Source: Kitasatospora phosalacinea (GTDB lineage Bacteria > Actinomycetota > Actinomycetes > Streptomycetales > Streptomycetaceae). Taken from it: a stretch of 64,000 nt of DNA. The stretch spans positions 1 to 64,000 of the forward strand of contig NZ_BSSA01000020.1 in the NCBI RefSeq assembly GCF_030268885.1, in the 5' to 3' direction. Positions 50,499 through 58,463 of the stretch are shown here, piece after piece. Under the pieces are notes generated by a model. That model saw nothing but the letters and a program-made list of their open reading frames with translations. It did no database searches and was not told where the DNA came from. Made by a program: the position numbers and the translations under genes. The first letter of the stretch is position 1; each line of letters opens with the position of its first letter.

Positions 50499-51551
50499 AT
50501 GAACGCTCTTCCCACCACCCGCCTCGGCGGCACGGACCTCGACATCAGCCGGATCGGCTTCGGCGCCTGGGCGCTGGGCGGGGCCGGCTGGAGCTTCGCC
50601 TGGGGCGCCCAGGACGACGCCGACTCGATCGCGACCGTCCACCGGGTCGTCGAGGCCGGGGTGAACTGGATCGACACCGCGCCGGTGTACGGGCTCGGCC
50701 ACTCCGAGGAGGTCGTCGGCAAGGCGATCGCCGCCCTGCCCGAGTCCGAGCGCCCCTACGTCTTCACCAAGGTCGGCCTGGTGTGGGACCCGGCCGCCCC
50801 GGACCGCGCCCCGCGCAAGCTGCTCAAGCCCGCCAGCATCCGGGCCGAACTGGAGGACTCGCTGCGCCGCCTGGGCGTCGAGCGGATCGACCTCTACCAG
50901 GCGCACTGGCCCGGCGACGGCGCGCTGCTCACCTTCGGCCCCGACGAGGACCCCGTCGCCACCGCCCGGCACGCCACCGCGCTGGAGGAGTACTGGGCGG
51001 TGCTGGCCGAGCTGAAGGCCGAGGGCAAGGTGCGGGCGATCGCGCTGTCCAACCACGACACCGCGCAACTGGCCGCCGCCGAGGCGGTCGCGCACGTCGA
51101 CGCGATCCAGCCCCAGTTCAGCCTGCTGCACCGGGAGGCCGCGCCCGAACTCGCCTGGGCGCACGCCCACGGCACCGGCGCGATCGTCTACCAGCCGCTC
51201 CACTCCGGCCTGTTGACCGGGGCGTTCAGCGCCGAGCGGGTCGCGGCCCTGCCGGACGACGACTGGCGCAAGGGCTTCCCCGAGTTCACCACCGGCCTGG
51301 CCGCCAACCTCGCCCTGGTCGACGCACTGCGCCCGATCGCCGCGGCGCACGGCACCACGGTCTCCGCCGTCGCCCTCGCCTGGACGCTCTCCTGGCCCGG
51401 CGTCACCGGCGCGATCGTCGGCGCCCGCCGCCCCGACCAGGTCGCCGACTGGATCGGTGCCGGATCCCTGCAGCTCACCGACGCCGACCGGGACGCGATC
51501 GCCGCCGCCATCACCGCCACCGGCGCGGGCGCCGGCCCGTCCCGCCCCTGA
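50499..51551 (+). CDS. aldo/keto reductase
   Basis: A 350-residue NADPH-dependent carbonyl reductase with a TIM barrel. The catalytic tetrad is Asp59 and Tyr64 (WIDTAPVYGLGHSEE), Lys91 (FTKVGL) and the His in YQAHWPG. The C-terminal cofactor segment is TGAIVGARRPDQV. The proline-rich insert after LVWDPAAPDRAPRK is typical of a streptomycete subgroup. ATG 50499 follows GAGGAA; an upstream ATG at 50457 is less likely. It is divergent from an MmyB-type regulator that probably controls it. The substrate is unknown. Confidence 0.9.
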   Translation: MNALPTTRLGGTDLDISRIGFGAWALGGAGWSFAWGAQDDADSIATVHRVVEAGVNWIDTAPVYGLGHSEEVVGKAIAALPESERPYVFTKVGLVWDPAAPDRAPRKLLKPASIRAELEDSLRRLGVERIDLYQAHWPGDGALLTFGPDEDPVATARHATALEEYWAVLAELKAEGKVRAIALSNHDTAQLAAAEAVAHVDAIQPQFSLLHREAAPELAWAHAHGTGAIVYQPLHSGLLTGAFSAERVAALPDDDWRKGFPEFTTGLAANLALVDALRPIAAAHGTTVSAVALAWTLSWPGVTGAIVGARRPDQVADWIGAGSLQLTDADRDAIAAAITATGAGAGPSRP

Positions 51552-51577
51552 ACCCACCGCCCGGGCCCGCCCCCGGT

Positions 51578-51611
51578 CGCCGCCCGGGCCCCGTTCAGGG
51601 CCCGGGCGGCG
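51578..51611. terminator. hairpin at the convergent ends of the reductase and EamA genes
   Basis: CGCCGCCCGGGCCC (51578-51591) and its perfect complement GGGCCCGGGCGGCG (51598-51611) form a 14-bp stem with a 6-base loop that overlaps the EamA stop codon region. A further copy of the arm at 51567 could compete. A likely shared terminator. Confidence 0.65.
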
Positions 51612-52557
51612 GCCCGGACCGCTGGGCGGCTGCTGTCCGGCGGGCGGACGGGGCGTCAGGGTGCCCGGTCCGCGGGCGGGGTGGTGTGCGGGTGGGGCGG
51701 GGGCGGCCGAGGAGGAGGCCCGTGGCGACCAGGGCCATGCCGAGGAGTCGGGCGGGGCCCAGCGGTTCGCCGTCCAGGGCGGTGCCGAGCAGGACGCCGG
51801 TGACGGGGTTGAGCAGGCCGATCAGGCCGACGGTGGCGGCGGGGAGTCGGCGCAGGCCGGTGAACCAGACCAGGAAGGCCAGCGCGGTGGCGACCAGCGA
51901 GGTGTAGCCGAAGGCGGCCGACGCGCTGCCGTCCAGCGCCGGGGGCGCCCCCTCGGACAGGGCGGCGACCGGCAGCAGGAGCAGCCCGCCGAGCGTCAAC
52001 TGCCAGGCGGTGGAAGCCAGTACGCCCGGCGTGCCGCCGCCGTCCGCGGGCGCGGCCCAGCGCTTGGCGAGCACGTAGCCGACCGAGGAGGCGAGCAGTG
52101 CCCCCAGCGAGGCGAGCAGTCCCGGCAGGCCGTTCGCCCCGTCCACCGGGCCCGCGTCGCCGCCCAGCATCAGGGCCGCGCCGCCGACGCCGACCGCGCC
52201 GCCGGAGAGCTGGGCGGGCCGCGGGCGTTCACCGGCCAGCAGCCAGGCGCAGAGCGTCAGGGCGAGCGGGGAGAGGGCCATCACCATGGCGGCGGTGCCT
52301 GCCGGGAGCCACTGCGAGGCCAGGTAGACCAGGACGAAGAACGCGGAGGTGTTCAGCACCCCGAGCACCGCGGCCCGCCACCACCAGTCCCCGCGGGGCA
52401 GGCGGCGGGCGGCGGCGAGCAGCAGCAGTCCGGCGGGGAGGGCGCGCAGGGCGGCGCCCCAGAGCGGGGCGTCGGCGGGGAGGTAGTGGTGGGTGACGTA
52501 GTAGTTGGCGCCCCAGGCCACCGGGGCGAGGGCGGTGAGCGCGCCCCACCGGAACAT
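51595..52557 (-). CDS. EamA/DMT-family transporter
   Basis: A membrane protein of about 320 residues with ten helices in two EamA repeats (APVAWGANYYVTHHYLPADA; ALLASSVGYVLAKRWA; VGLIGLLNPVTGVLLGTALD). The family exports metabolites or drugs. The C-terminal 45 residues are hydrophilic. The start is ATG 52557 or ATG 52566. The latter lies inside the palindromic operator, and the transcript start is probably at or near it. It is divergent from a MarR gene, a classic repressor/exporter pair. The substrate is unknown. Confidence 0.85.
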   Translation of the reverse strand: MFRWGALTALAPVAWGANYYVTHHYLPADAPLWGAALRALPAGLLLLAAARRLPRGDWWWRAAVLGVLNTSAFFVLVYLASQWLPAGTAAMVMALSPLALTLCAWLLAGERPRPAQLSGGAVGVGGAALMLGGDAGPVDGANGLPGLLASLGALLASSVGYVLAKRWAAPADGGGTPGVLASTAWQLTLGGLLLLPVAALSEGAPPALDGSASAAFGYTSLVATALAFLVWFTGLRRLPAATVGLIGLLNPVTGVLLGTALDGEPLGPARLLGMALVATGLLLGRPRPTRTPPRPRTGHPDAPSARRTAAAQRSGPPPGP

Positions 52558-52559
52558 GG

Positions 52560-52592
52560 CTTCCATGGAAGACAATATAGCTTCCGTGGAAG
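52560..52592. promoter_or_regulatory. twin palindromic operators of the EamA/marR divergon
   Basis: CTTCCATGGAAG (52560-52571, perfect palindrome) and CTTCCGTGGAAG (52581-52592, one mismatch) are 21 bp apart, two helical turns, around an A/T-rich TATATT on the minus strand that can serve as -10 of the EamA promoter. A MarR dimer on each site would block both promoters. Confidence 0.75.
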
Positions 52593-52614
52593 AGAGTGGC
52601 GCTATGCTGGCCCC

Positions 52615-53175
52615 ATGGAGCAGCACACGGAGCCGTCCGCGGGGGAGTCCGCGGAGCGCCCGCCCGACCACGTCGCCCGGATCCAGGCCGCCTGGCGGCG
52701 CGAACGCCCCGACCTGGACGTCGCCCCGCAGGGCGTGATCGGCCGCCTGCACCGGGTCGCCACCCTGCTCACCCACGAGCTGTGCGCCGTCTACGCCCGC
52801 TACGACCTGGGCGAGGGCGAGTTCGACGTGCTCGCCGCCCTCCGCCGGGCCGGTGCCCCCTACGAACGCGCCCCCGGTGAGCTCGCCGCCCACACCATGG
52901 TCACCACCGGCGCCGTCACCAAGCGCATCGACCGCCTGGAACGGGCCGGGCTGGTCACCCGCCGCCCCGCCGCCGAGGACCGCCGCGGCCGGGTCGTCGC
53001 CCTCACCGGGGCCGGACGCGAACTGATCGACCGCGCCTTCACCGACCACATCCGCAACGAGCACCGCCTCCTCGCCGCCCTCACCCCCGCCGAGGCCGCC
53101 CAGTTGGAGACCCTGCTCACCGGCTGGCTCGCCCGCCTCGAACCCGCCGCCCCGCCCCCGCCGCCGTCCCGCTGA
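52615..53175 (+). CDS. MarR-family transcriptional regulator
   Basis: A 186-residue winged-helix regulator: GEFDVLAALRRAGAPYERAP, recognition helix region HTMVTTGAVTKRIDRLERAG, wing RRPAAEDRRGRVVALTGAGR. The N-terminal 30 residues are disordered and the C-terminus is a poly-Pro tail (PPPPPSR). ATG 52615 is in frame; the ATG at 52604 is not. It is divergent from the EamA exporter across twin palindromes. It probably represses both genes until a phenolic or drug ligand binds. Confidence 0.88.
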   Translation: MEQHTEPSAGESAERPPDHVARIQAAWRRERPDLDVAPQGVIGRLHRVATLLTHELCAVYARYDLGEGEFDVLAALRRAGAPYERAPGELAAHTMVTTGAVTKRIDRLERAGLVTRRPAAEDRRGRVVALTGAGRELIDRAFTDHIRNEHRLLAALTPAEAAQLETLLTGWLARLEPAAPPPPPSR

Positions 53176-53274
53176 CCGTTCCCGCCCGAATCCGCCGAAA
53201 AGCCGCGCATGCCCCGGCCGGAACCGGGCAGCCGAACCGCAGACCGACGAACTCCCCGTGACAAGGAGGCAGTT

Positions 53275-53622
53275 GTGAGCGACGGCATGTGGGGTTACGA
53301 GAACGCCGAGGGCTACAACCCGGGCGTCGACCTGACCGGCTTCCGGGTCGAGGCCACCGACGGGCACATCGGCAAGGTCGACAAGCACTCCTACGAGGCC
53401 GAGGACGGCCACATCGTGGTCGACACCGGCCCGTGGATCTTCGGCCGCACCGTGCTGCTCCCGGCGGGCGTCATCCGGCTCATCGACGAGGGCGAGAAGA
53501 CGGTCTGGGTCGACCGCAGCAAGGACGAGATCAAGAACGCCCCGGAGTACCACCACGAGACCCACGCCATGGACCGCGACTACCGCCGCGGTGTCGGCGG
53601 CTACTACGGCACCGGCCTCTGA
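53275..53622 (+). CDS. PRC-barrel domain protein
   Basis: A 115-residue small protein: DLTGFRVEATDGHIGKVDKH, then VDTGPWIFGRTVLLPAGVIR and VDRSKDEIKNAPE, the typical PRC-barrel beta pattern, followed by a Tyr/Gly-rich tail. GTG 53275 follows AAGGAGG. PRC-barrel proteins of this length are common and often stress-induced; the molecular role is unknown. A strong terminator hairpin follows. Confidence 0.82.
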   Translation: MSDGMWGYENAEGYNPGVDLTGFRVEATDGHIGKVDKHSYEAEDGHIVVDTGPWIFGRTVLLPAGVIRLIDEGEKTVWVDRSKDEIKNAPEYHHETHAMDRDYRRGVGGYYGTGL

Positions 53623-53642
53623 GGCCGCACACCCCCCCGGCG

Positions 53643-53676
53643 CCACCGCGCCCCGTCGGCGGACGGGGCGCGGTGG
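53643..53676. terminator. hairpin between the PRC-barrel gene and a convergent gene
   Basis: CCACCGCGCCCCGTC (53643-53657), a 4-base loop and the perfect complement (53662-53676) form a 15-bp stem, 21 bp after the PRC-barrel stop and 44 bp before the convergent stop at 53720. Confidence 0.8.
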
Positions 53677-53719
53677 TCGTCCGCGCGTCGGGACCGTGGT
53701 GCTCGGGAGACGATGCCGG

Positions 53720-54193
53720 TCAGGACGGGTCGGCGGGCGGTCGCAGGCAGCGGGTGCGGACGGTGAGGACGAACCGGTCGGTGCCGCCGCCGGTGCCGAG
53801 GTCGAGGAAGTAGCGGCCCGCCGGGTGCCGGGCGTACAGCAGCGCGTCCGGCCGGCCGTCGACGGTCTCCCGGTAGGCGGTGACGGTGAAGCCGTCCCGC
53901 TCCAGGACGGCCCGCAGGGCGCGGACGGCGGCCGGGTGCCGGGCCGCCGGGAGGGGACCGTCGGCGTGCTGGGCGAGGGTGTAGCGGCCGTCCCCGGCGC
54001 GCTCGCCGTTCCGGCCGGTGCAGGTGCCGAAGAACGGCCGGACGCTCCCCGGGGCCAGGACGAGGCCCGCGCTCCGGGCCAGGTACGCGATCAACTCCCG
54101 GGCCCAGGACGCGGCGTCGCCGCGCGCCATCACGGGCAGCGGCTCGTCGGGGTCGGTCCGCGGGCGGGTCGGGTCCTGCGGGGAGACGCTCAT
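53720..54193 (-). CDS. conserved hypothetical protein downstream of the DUF1023 hydrolase
   Basis: A 157-residue protein. The N-terminal 20 residues are disordered. A helix ASWARELIAYLARSAGLVLA is followed by FGTCTGRNGERAGDGRYTLA, AVRALRAVLERDGFTVTAYR and RTRCLRPP, with a cysteine pair far apart. I recall similar small proteins, sometimes lipoproteins, next to WXG/DUF1023 genes in Streptomyces; this one has no signal peptide. ATG 54193 lies six bases after GAGG. It starts 15 bp after the DUF1023 stop, so it belongs to the same operon. Confidence 0.65.
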   Translation of the reverse strand: MSVSPQDPTRPRTDPDEPLPVMARGDAASWARELIAYLARSAGLVLAPGSVRPFFGTCTGRNGERAGDGRYTLAQHADGPLPAARHPAAVRALRAVLERDGFTVTAYRETVDGRPDALLYARHPAGRYFLDLGTGGGTDRFVLTVRTRCLRPPADPS

Positions 54194-54207
54194 GGACATC
54201 CTCGCTG

Positions 54208-55866
54208 TCAGTGGGGGCCGCTCGGGTGCGGGGTCCGTCCGGCGATGATCCGGCCCTGGTTGGCCAGGCTCTCGCTGCCGGGGTCCCAGTAGCCGCTGTG
54301 CCCCGAGGTGTCGATGCCGAAGCTGCGGGCGCCGAAGGCGGGGAGGGTCGGGTCCGGCCCCAGGGTGGTGCCGGTGGCGAGGGAGACGCCGTCGTCGCGG
54401 GCGGTGCCGGCCCAGACGTGGGTGGGGTCGAGGTGCAGGTCGGCCGCGTGTTCGGCGGCCATCCCGGGACTGGCCACCGCCACGATGTCGTCGGCCTGCA
54501 GGCCCGCCCCGCCCGCGGCGGCCGCGCCGACCGTGGTGGTGCCGTAGCTGTGCCCGATGACGGTCAGGTGGCTGCGGTGCCCGTCCCCGGCGACCCGCAG
54601 GCCGCCGGTGAAGCGGCGCAGGTCCGCGGCCCCGGCCTCGGCCCGGTCGGTGGTCAGCACGCTGCCGTCCGCCTCGGGGGCGTCGTAGCCGAGCCAGGAG
54701 ACCACGGCGACCCGCTGCCCGGGGCCCGCGGCCTGCTGCGCGGCGTCCCGCAGCAGGCCGACGCGGTCGAGCTGGCCGGGCACCTGGTGCAGGGTGGTGC
54801 CGGTGCCGGGCACCAGGACGGCGGTGTGGTCGGCGGTGTCCGGGTCGCCGCTGGCCACCACGGCCCGGCCGTCGCCGTCCGGGTCCAGCGCCAGGAGCAG
54901 CAACGGCTGCTCCCCGCGTTCCCCGCCTCCGCCGTCGAGCCGTTCCGCGAGCGCACGCAGGCCGGACTGCAGGCTGCCCCACTGCTCGTACGTCAGGCCG
55001 GAGCCCCGGGCGTTCCCCTCCTCCAGGCCGTCGAGCCGCTGCGCCAGGACGAGTCGGTTGGCCCGGTCCCGGACGGTCGCGGGCAGGCCGTCGAGCGGGC
55101 CGACCAGCTCGGGGTGCAGGGCGAGCAGGCTCTGCTGCTGCTCCGGCGTCAGGGAGCGCCACCAGGCGGCGGACCGGGCCGGGTCCCCGTTGTCGGGCAC
55201 GTACGGGGTGGCGAGGCCGAGGTCGGCCGCCACCAGCCGGGCGTCGGCGGCGCACTCGCGCAGCGACCCGAAGAGCCGGGGCCGGGTGAGCACGTTCGCG
55301 CCGAGCTCCCCGAGGGCGCGGGCGCCCCGGTCGCTGGCCTCGCGGGCGGCGGCCAGGGCGGTGTCGACGCGCTGCTGGAGCTGGGCCCGCAGCAGCAGGT
55401 CCTGCTGCTGCCGGGCGCGGGCGTCGGGGTCGTGGCGGTCGGCGGGGGACTGCGCGGGGAGGCCGACGGTGCCGTCCTCCGCCACCGGGAGCCGCCACTC
55501 GTCGGCCCGCCGCAGGGCGTTGGACAGGTCGGTCCTGGCCTGGTCCATCCGCTCCGCGACGGTCTCCAGCGCCAGGGCGGCGGACGCGGCCTCGACCCGG
55601 ACGACGTCCAGCTGCCGCTCGGTGCCGGCCATCGTGCGGAAGGCGCCGTCGGCGTCCGCGCCCTGCCAGTGCCCGCGCAGCGGGCCGTCGACCCGCAGCC
55701 GGTGCTGCTGGTGGGCCTCCTCGGCGGCGGCGGACAGCCGCCGCCAGCCCGCGGCGGCCTCGCGCAGGGCGGCGGGGTCGAAGCGGCACAGCAGGGCGAA
55801 GTCGCCGCTCGTGGCGCCGGCGGTGCCCGTGGGGCTCGCGGTGCTCGCGGTGCTCGTGGCGCTCAC
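54208..55866 (-). CDS. alpha/beta hydrolase, DUF1023 family
   Basis: A 552-residue protein. The N-terminal 130 residues are a helical WXG-like region (LREAAAGWRRLSAAAEEAHQ, RGHWQGADADGAF, RTDLSNALRRADEW). The middle is helical. The C-terminal DUF1023 hydrolase domain has VVSWLGYDAP, the nucleophile elbow VIGHSYGTTTVG, and the segments GPDPTLPAFGARSFG and SGHSGYWDPGS with the catalytic His. GTG 55866 overlaps the stop of the upstream WXG100-like gene, so they are coupled. Combined WXG and lipase-like domains suggest a type VII-linked cell-envelope hydrolase, but secretion is unproven. Confidence 0.83.
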   Translation of the reverse strand: MSATSTASTASPTGTAGATSGDFALLCRFDPAALREAAAGWRRLSAAAEEAHQQHRLRVDGPLRGHWQGADADGAFRTMAGTERQLDVVRVEAASAALALETVAERMDQARTDLSNALRRADEWRLPVAEDGTVGLPAQSPADRHDPDARARQQQDLLLRAQLQQRVDTALAAAREASDRGARALGELGANVLTRPRLFGSLRECAADARLVAADLGLATPYVPDNGDPARSAAWWRSLTPEQQQSLLALHPELVGPLDGLPATVRDRANRLVLAQRLDGLEEGNARGSGLTYEQWGSLQSGLRALAERLDGGGGERGEQPLLLLALDPDGDGRAVVASGDPDTADHTAVLVPGTGTTLHQVPGQLDRVGLLRDAAQQAAGPGQRVAVVSWLGYDAPEADGSVLTTDRAEAGAADLRRFTGGLRVAGDGHRSHLTVIGHSYGTTTVGAAAAGGAGLQADDIVAVASPGMAAEHAADLHLDPTHVWAGTARDDGVSLATGTTLGPDPTLPAFGARSFGIDTSGHSGYWDPGSESLANQGRIIAGRTPHPSGPH

Positions 55867-56162
55867 GGCAGCCGCCAGGTGTCGGCGATCCGGTGGTCGT
55901 TGCGCTCGTGGGCTAGGGCGGTGGCCTCCAGCGCCGCGGCGGTGCCGGTCAGGCGCTCCGCCAGGGTGCCGAGCACCGGTGCCCAGTCGTCGGCGAACCG
56001 GTGCAGTCCCGGCCCGATCGACCACCCGGCGAGTGCGCCCCCGGCCGCCCGTCCGGCCGCGGTGGCGGTGTCGGCGGGGGGCCGGAACTCCTCGCCGATG
56101 TTCCGCGCGGCCGCCGCCGACGCCCGCAGCTCCTGCGGGTCCACCCGGACCTGTCCGTCCAC
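55863..56162 (-). CDS. WXG100-like small helical protein
   Basis: A 99-residue all-helical protein of EsxA-like length: QVRVDPQELRASAAAARNIG, then AGWSIGPGLHRFADDWAPVL, then TGTAAALEATALAHERND. A Trp-Ser/Gly turn (GWSIG) sits mid-way between the two helices, as in WXG100 hairpins, although the exact WxG is not present. GTG 56162 follows GGGGCGA. It is the first gene of a three-gene operon with the DUF1023 hydrolase and a hypothetical protein. Confidence 0.7.
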   Translation of the reverse strand: MDGQVRVDPQELRASAAAARNIGEEFRPPADTATAAGRAAGGALAGWSIGPGLHRFADDWAPVLGTLAERLTGTAAALEATALAHERNDHRIADTWRLP

Positions 56163-56682
56163 TGATCGCCCCTGCTCGGTGAGTCCCTGTTCGGTGGTGT
56201 GGGAGGCCGAGCATAGGGGCCCGCGACGGCGGCCCCGGCCCGCGGGGCGGCGGGCGCAGGAGGGAGGTTGACGCCCCGTCGGCACCGGTGGCTGCGGTGT
56301 CGGCGGGGCGTCGGACGGGCGGTCGGGGCGTCGGACGGGCGGTCGGGGCCGCCGCGCGGTCATCCGATCGGGTCATCCGCCGTCGCCCTCGGCCGGACCG
56401 GAGGCGGTACCGGCGGGTGCCGACGTCCGTCGCCGACCGGGAGGACCGCACCGCCACCGGTCCGGGTGGGGGACGCGTCGCGAACCACCCGCGCGGCCGC
56501 CCCCGAGCCACCCCGCCCGCCTCCGCCCCGCCGCGGCCGTCCGGGCCCTGCACGCCGAGGCCGAGCGCTACGCCTCGGGCGTTACGTCTCCGTCGAGCGT
56601 TACGCCTCCGTCGAGCGCTACGCCTCCGTCGGGCGCCGCGACGGCGCCACCGCCCTGGTGGCGGGCGTGGACCGACGGCCGG
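56163..56682. other. intergenic region with short tandem repeats
   Basis: About 520 bases. It holds two 20-bp copies around GGCGTCGGACGGGCGGTC (about 56306-56346) and three 18-bp copies of TACGYCTCCGTCGRGCGY (about 56583-56637). Frames open across it give low-complexity Arg/Ser repeats and are not supported as genes. The promoter of the WXG operon should lie in the first 100 bases. Confidence 0.5.
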
Positions 56683-57822
56683 TCAGTCGGCGGTACCGAG
56701 CACCACCCGCTGCCCGGGCCCGAGGAACGCCGCCAGCCGTCCGGCCTCCGCCGCCACCTCCCCGGCCTCCCCGTCCGTCAGCGGACGGAACGGGGAGACC
56801 AGCAGCTCCGGGCCCGCGACCGCCCAGGTGCCCGCGACGAAGCCGTCCAGCAGGAAGGTCGGCCGGACCCGGGCCGAGCCCGGCATCACCCGCGGGCGGT
56901 CCCGGTCGGCGAGCACCCGGGTGCGGTCCGCGTGCCCGAGCAGCAGGTTGTCGTACGCGGGCAGGAACCGCACCGGGACGGGCCGCGCCGGGTCGGCGAG
57001 CGCCGCGTCCGGCAGGTCGAACAGCTCGGTGCCCCGCTCGTCGCGGTACACCCGCAGCCGGGGCCGCAGCTCCTCGAAGACCGGCCGCATCCGGGTCAGC
57101 CCGGACCAGGCCCGGAAGTCCTGCACCCCGGCCGGGCCGAACGCCGCCAGGTAGCGCAGCACCGCCGCGCCCGCCGACAGCCCGCCCACCGACAGCCCGC
57201 CCGCCGACCGCCCGCCCGCCGACCGCCCGTCGGTCCGCGGCTCGTCGGCCCGTTGCCCGGCGAGCGTCAGCGAGGTGTTCGGCCGGGTGCCCCAGCCACC
57301 CCAGGCGGCGCTGTCCGGCCCCTGCAGCACCGGCACCCGCAGTTGCACCGCGCCCGCCAGCAGCTTGCCGTCCCGCCCCGGGTAGCGGGCGGCCAGCTCG
57401 GCGGCCAGGGTCTGCCGCGACAGGGTCCGGCCTGCCAGCAACTCCCGTCCGGTGGCGGCGAGTTCGTCCAGGTCGAGCCCGTCCGTGGCCGGGGCGAAGT
57501 ACCGGGCCCGCGAGGTGCGGTCCAGCACCGGCTGGAGCAGCGGCCGCCAGCGTTCGAAGTCCGGGCCGCCCGACAGGTGCTGGGTGCTGCGCAGCGACGC
57601 CGAGCGCACCACCCGCCCGTCCGCGAGCAGCGCCGCCAGCTCCTCCCGCCGGAACCCCGCGACCCGGGTCCACAGCCCCAGGTAGGGCCAGTTCGGCTCC
57701 TGCCCCTGCAACGCCACCAGGTGCTCCACCACCTCCAGCACGGGCCGCTCGGTCCGGGCGGTCAGGAACTGTCGCTCCAGCAGCGTCCGGTTCAGGGTGC
57801 GGACGGGCAGCACGTCGTTCAC
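56683..57822 (-). CDS. winged-helix DNA-binding-domain protein (HTH_42/AlkZ-YcaQ-like superfamily)
   Basis: A 379-residue protein of the HTH_42 family. Motifs: LNRTLLERQFLTARTERPVL, then LVALQGQEPNWPYLGLWTR, SLRSTQHLSGGPDFERWRP, DFRAWSGLTRMRPVFEEL, LPAYDNLLLGHADR, TFLLDGFVAGTWAV. The HLVALQGQ/QD-type motif (LQGQEP) is the one used catalytically in AlkZ-like DNA glycosylases, but this broad family is mostly uncharacterised. A four-copy 5-residue repeat (RSAGG/LSVGG) interrupts the middle at DNA 57168-57230. GTG 57822 follows GAGGAGAGGAA. Confidence 0.8.
   Translation of the reverse strand: MNDVLPVRTLNRTLLERQFLTARTERPVLEVVEHLVALQGQEPNWPYLGLWTRVAGFRREELAALLADGRVVRSASLRSTQHLSGGPDFERWRPLLQPVLDRTSRARYFAPATDGLDLDELAATGRELLAGRTLSRQTLAAELAARYPGRDGKLLAGAVQLRVPVLQGPDSAAWGGWGTRPNTSLTLAGQRADEPRTDGRSAGGRSAGGLSVGGLSAGAAVLRYLAAFGPAGVQDFRAWSGLTRMRPVFEELRPRLRVYRDERGTELFDLPDAALADPARPVPVRFLPAYDNLLLGHADRTRVLADRDRPRVMPGSARVRPTFLLDGFVAGTWAVAGPELLVSPFRPLTDGEAGEVAAEAGRLAAFLGPGQRVVLGTAD
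57168..57230 (-). repeat. 15-bp tandem repeat inside the HTH_42 gene
   Basis: Three full 15-bp units (57181-57195, 57196-57210, 57211-57225) with partial units on either side, based on CCCGCCCGCCGACCG on the plus strand. They encode RSAGG/LSVGG pentapeptides and are in frame, so copy number can change without breaking the gene. Confidence 0.75.
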
Positions 57823-57903
57823 GCGGCGCGGTTCCTCTCCTCGGGGCGGTGGCCTGCCTCCACGCTACGGACCGCAGCGGTCAGTTCCCGTCCGGAATCC
57901 GGG

Positions 57904-58332
57904 TCACCGGAAGCGGGTGACGAAGCGGCGCTGCCAGGGCGTCTCCACGGCGTGCGGGGAGTAGTGGGCGCGGACGTGGGCGACCGCCTCGGTGGCGGGG
58001 ACGCCGTCGAGGACGGCGAGGCAGGCCAGGGCGGTGCCGGTGCGGCCCCGGCCGCCGCCGCAGGCGACCTCGACCCGCTCGTGGGCGGCGCGGGCCCAGG
58101 CTTCGCGCAGGGCGTCCGCGGCGTCCGCGCGGTCGGCGGGCAGCCGGAAGTCGGGCCAGCGCACCCAGCGGGACTCCCAGGCGACGGCGGGTGGTTGACG
58201 GCCCAGCAGGTGGAGGGCGAAGGCGGGCGGCGGGCCGTCGGGGAGCGGGCGGCGCAGGCCGCGGCCGCGGACGAGCCGGCCGGAGGGGAGGGGCAGGACG
58301 CCGAGGGCCCCGGCCGTCCAGGTGGTGGTCAC
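57904..58332 (-). CDS. protein-tyrosine/dual-specificity phosphatase family protein
   Basis: A 142-residue enzyme with the Cys-x5-Arg loop ACGGGRGRTG (Cys91, Arg97). An upstream candidate general acid is Asp61 in RWPDFRLP. The N-terminus is GALGVLPLPSGRLVRGRGLR. The conserved ending PWQRRFVTRF is shared with many streptomycete homologues. The loop has Gly where most have His-Cys at the start (HCxxGxxR), so phosphatase activity is probable but not certain. The GTG at 58332 is the only sensible start. Confidence 0.78.
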   Translation of the reverse strand: MTTTWTAGALGVLPLPSGRLVRGRGLRRPLPDGPPPAFALHLLGRQPPAVAWESRWVRWPDFRLPADRADAADALREAWARAAHERVEVACGGGRGRTGTALACLAVLDGVPATEAVAHVRAHYSPHAVETPWQRRFVTRFR

Positions 58333-58463
58333 GGGGTGAGCGTAGCCGGGGCCGGTCCGACGGCCCGTGCGGGTGTGTCGCGGGGGCGGATCGATCTTCG
58401 GCGGTCAGGATGGTGCTTCCCGTGCCCGACCGCCCCGCCCGGGGCTGCGAGGAGGAGACGGTC

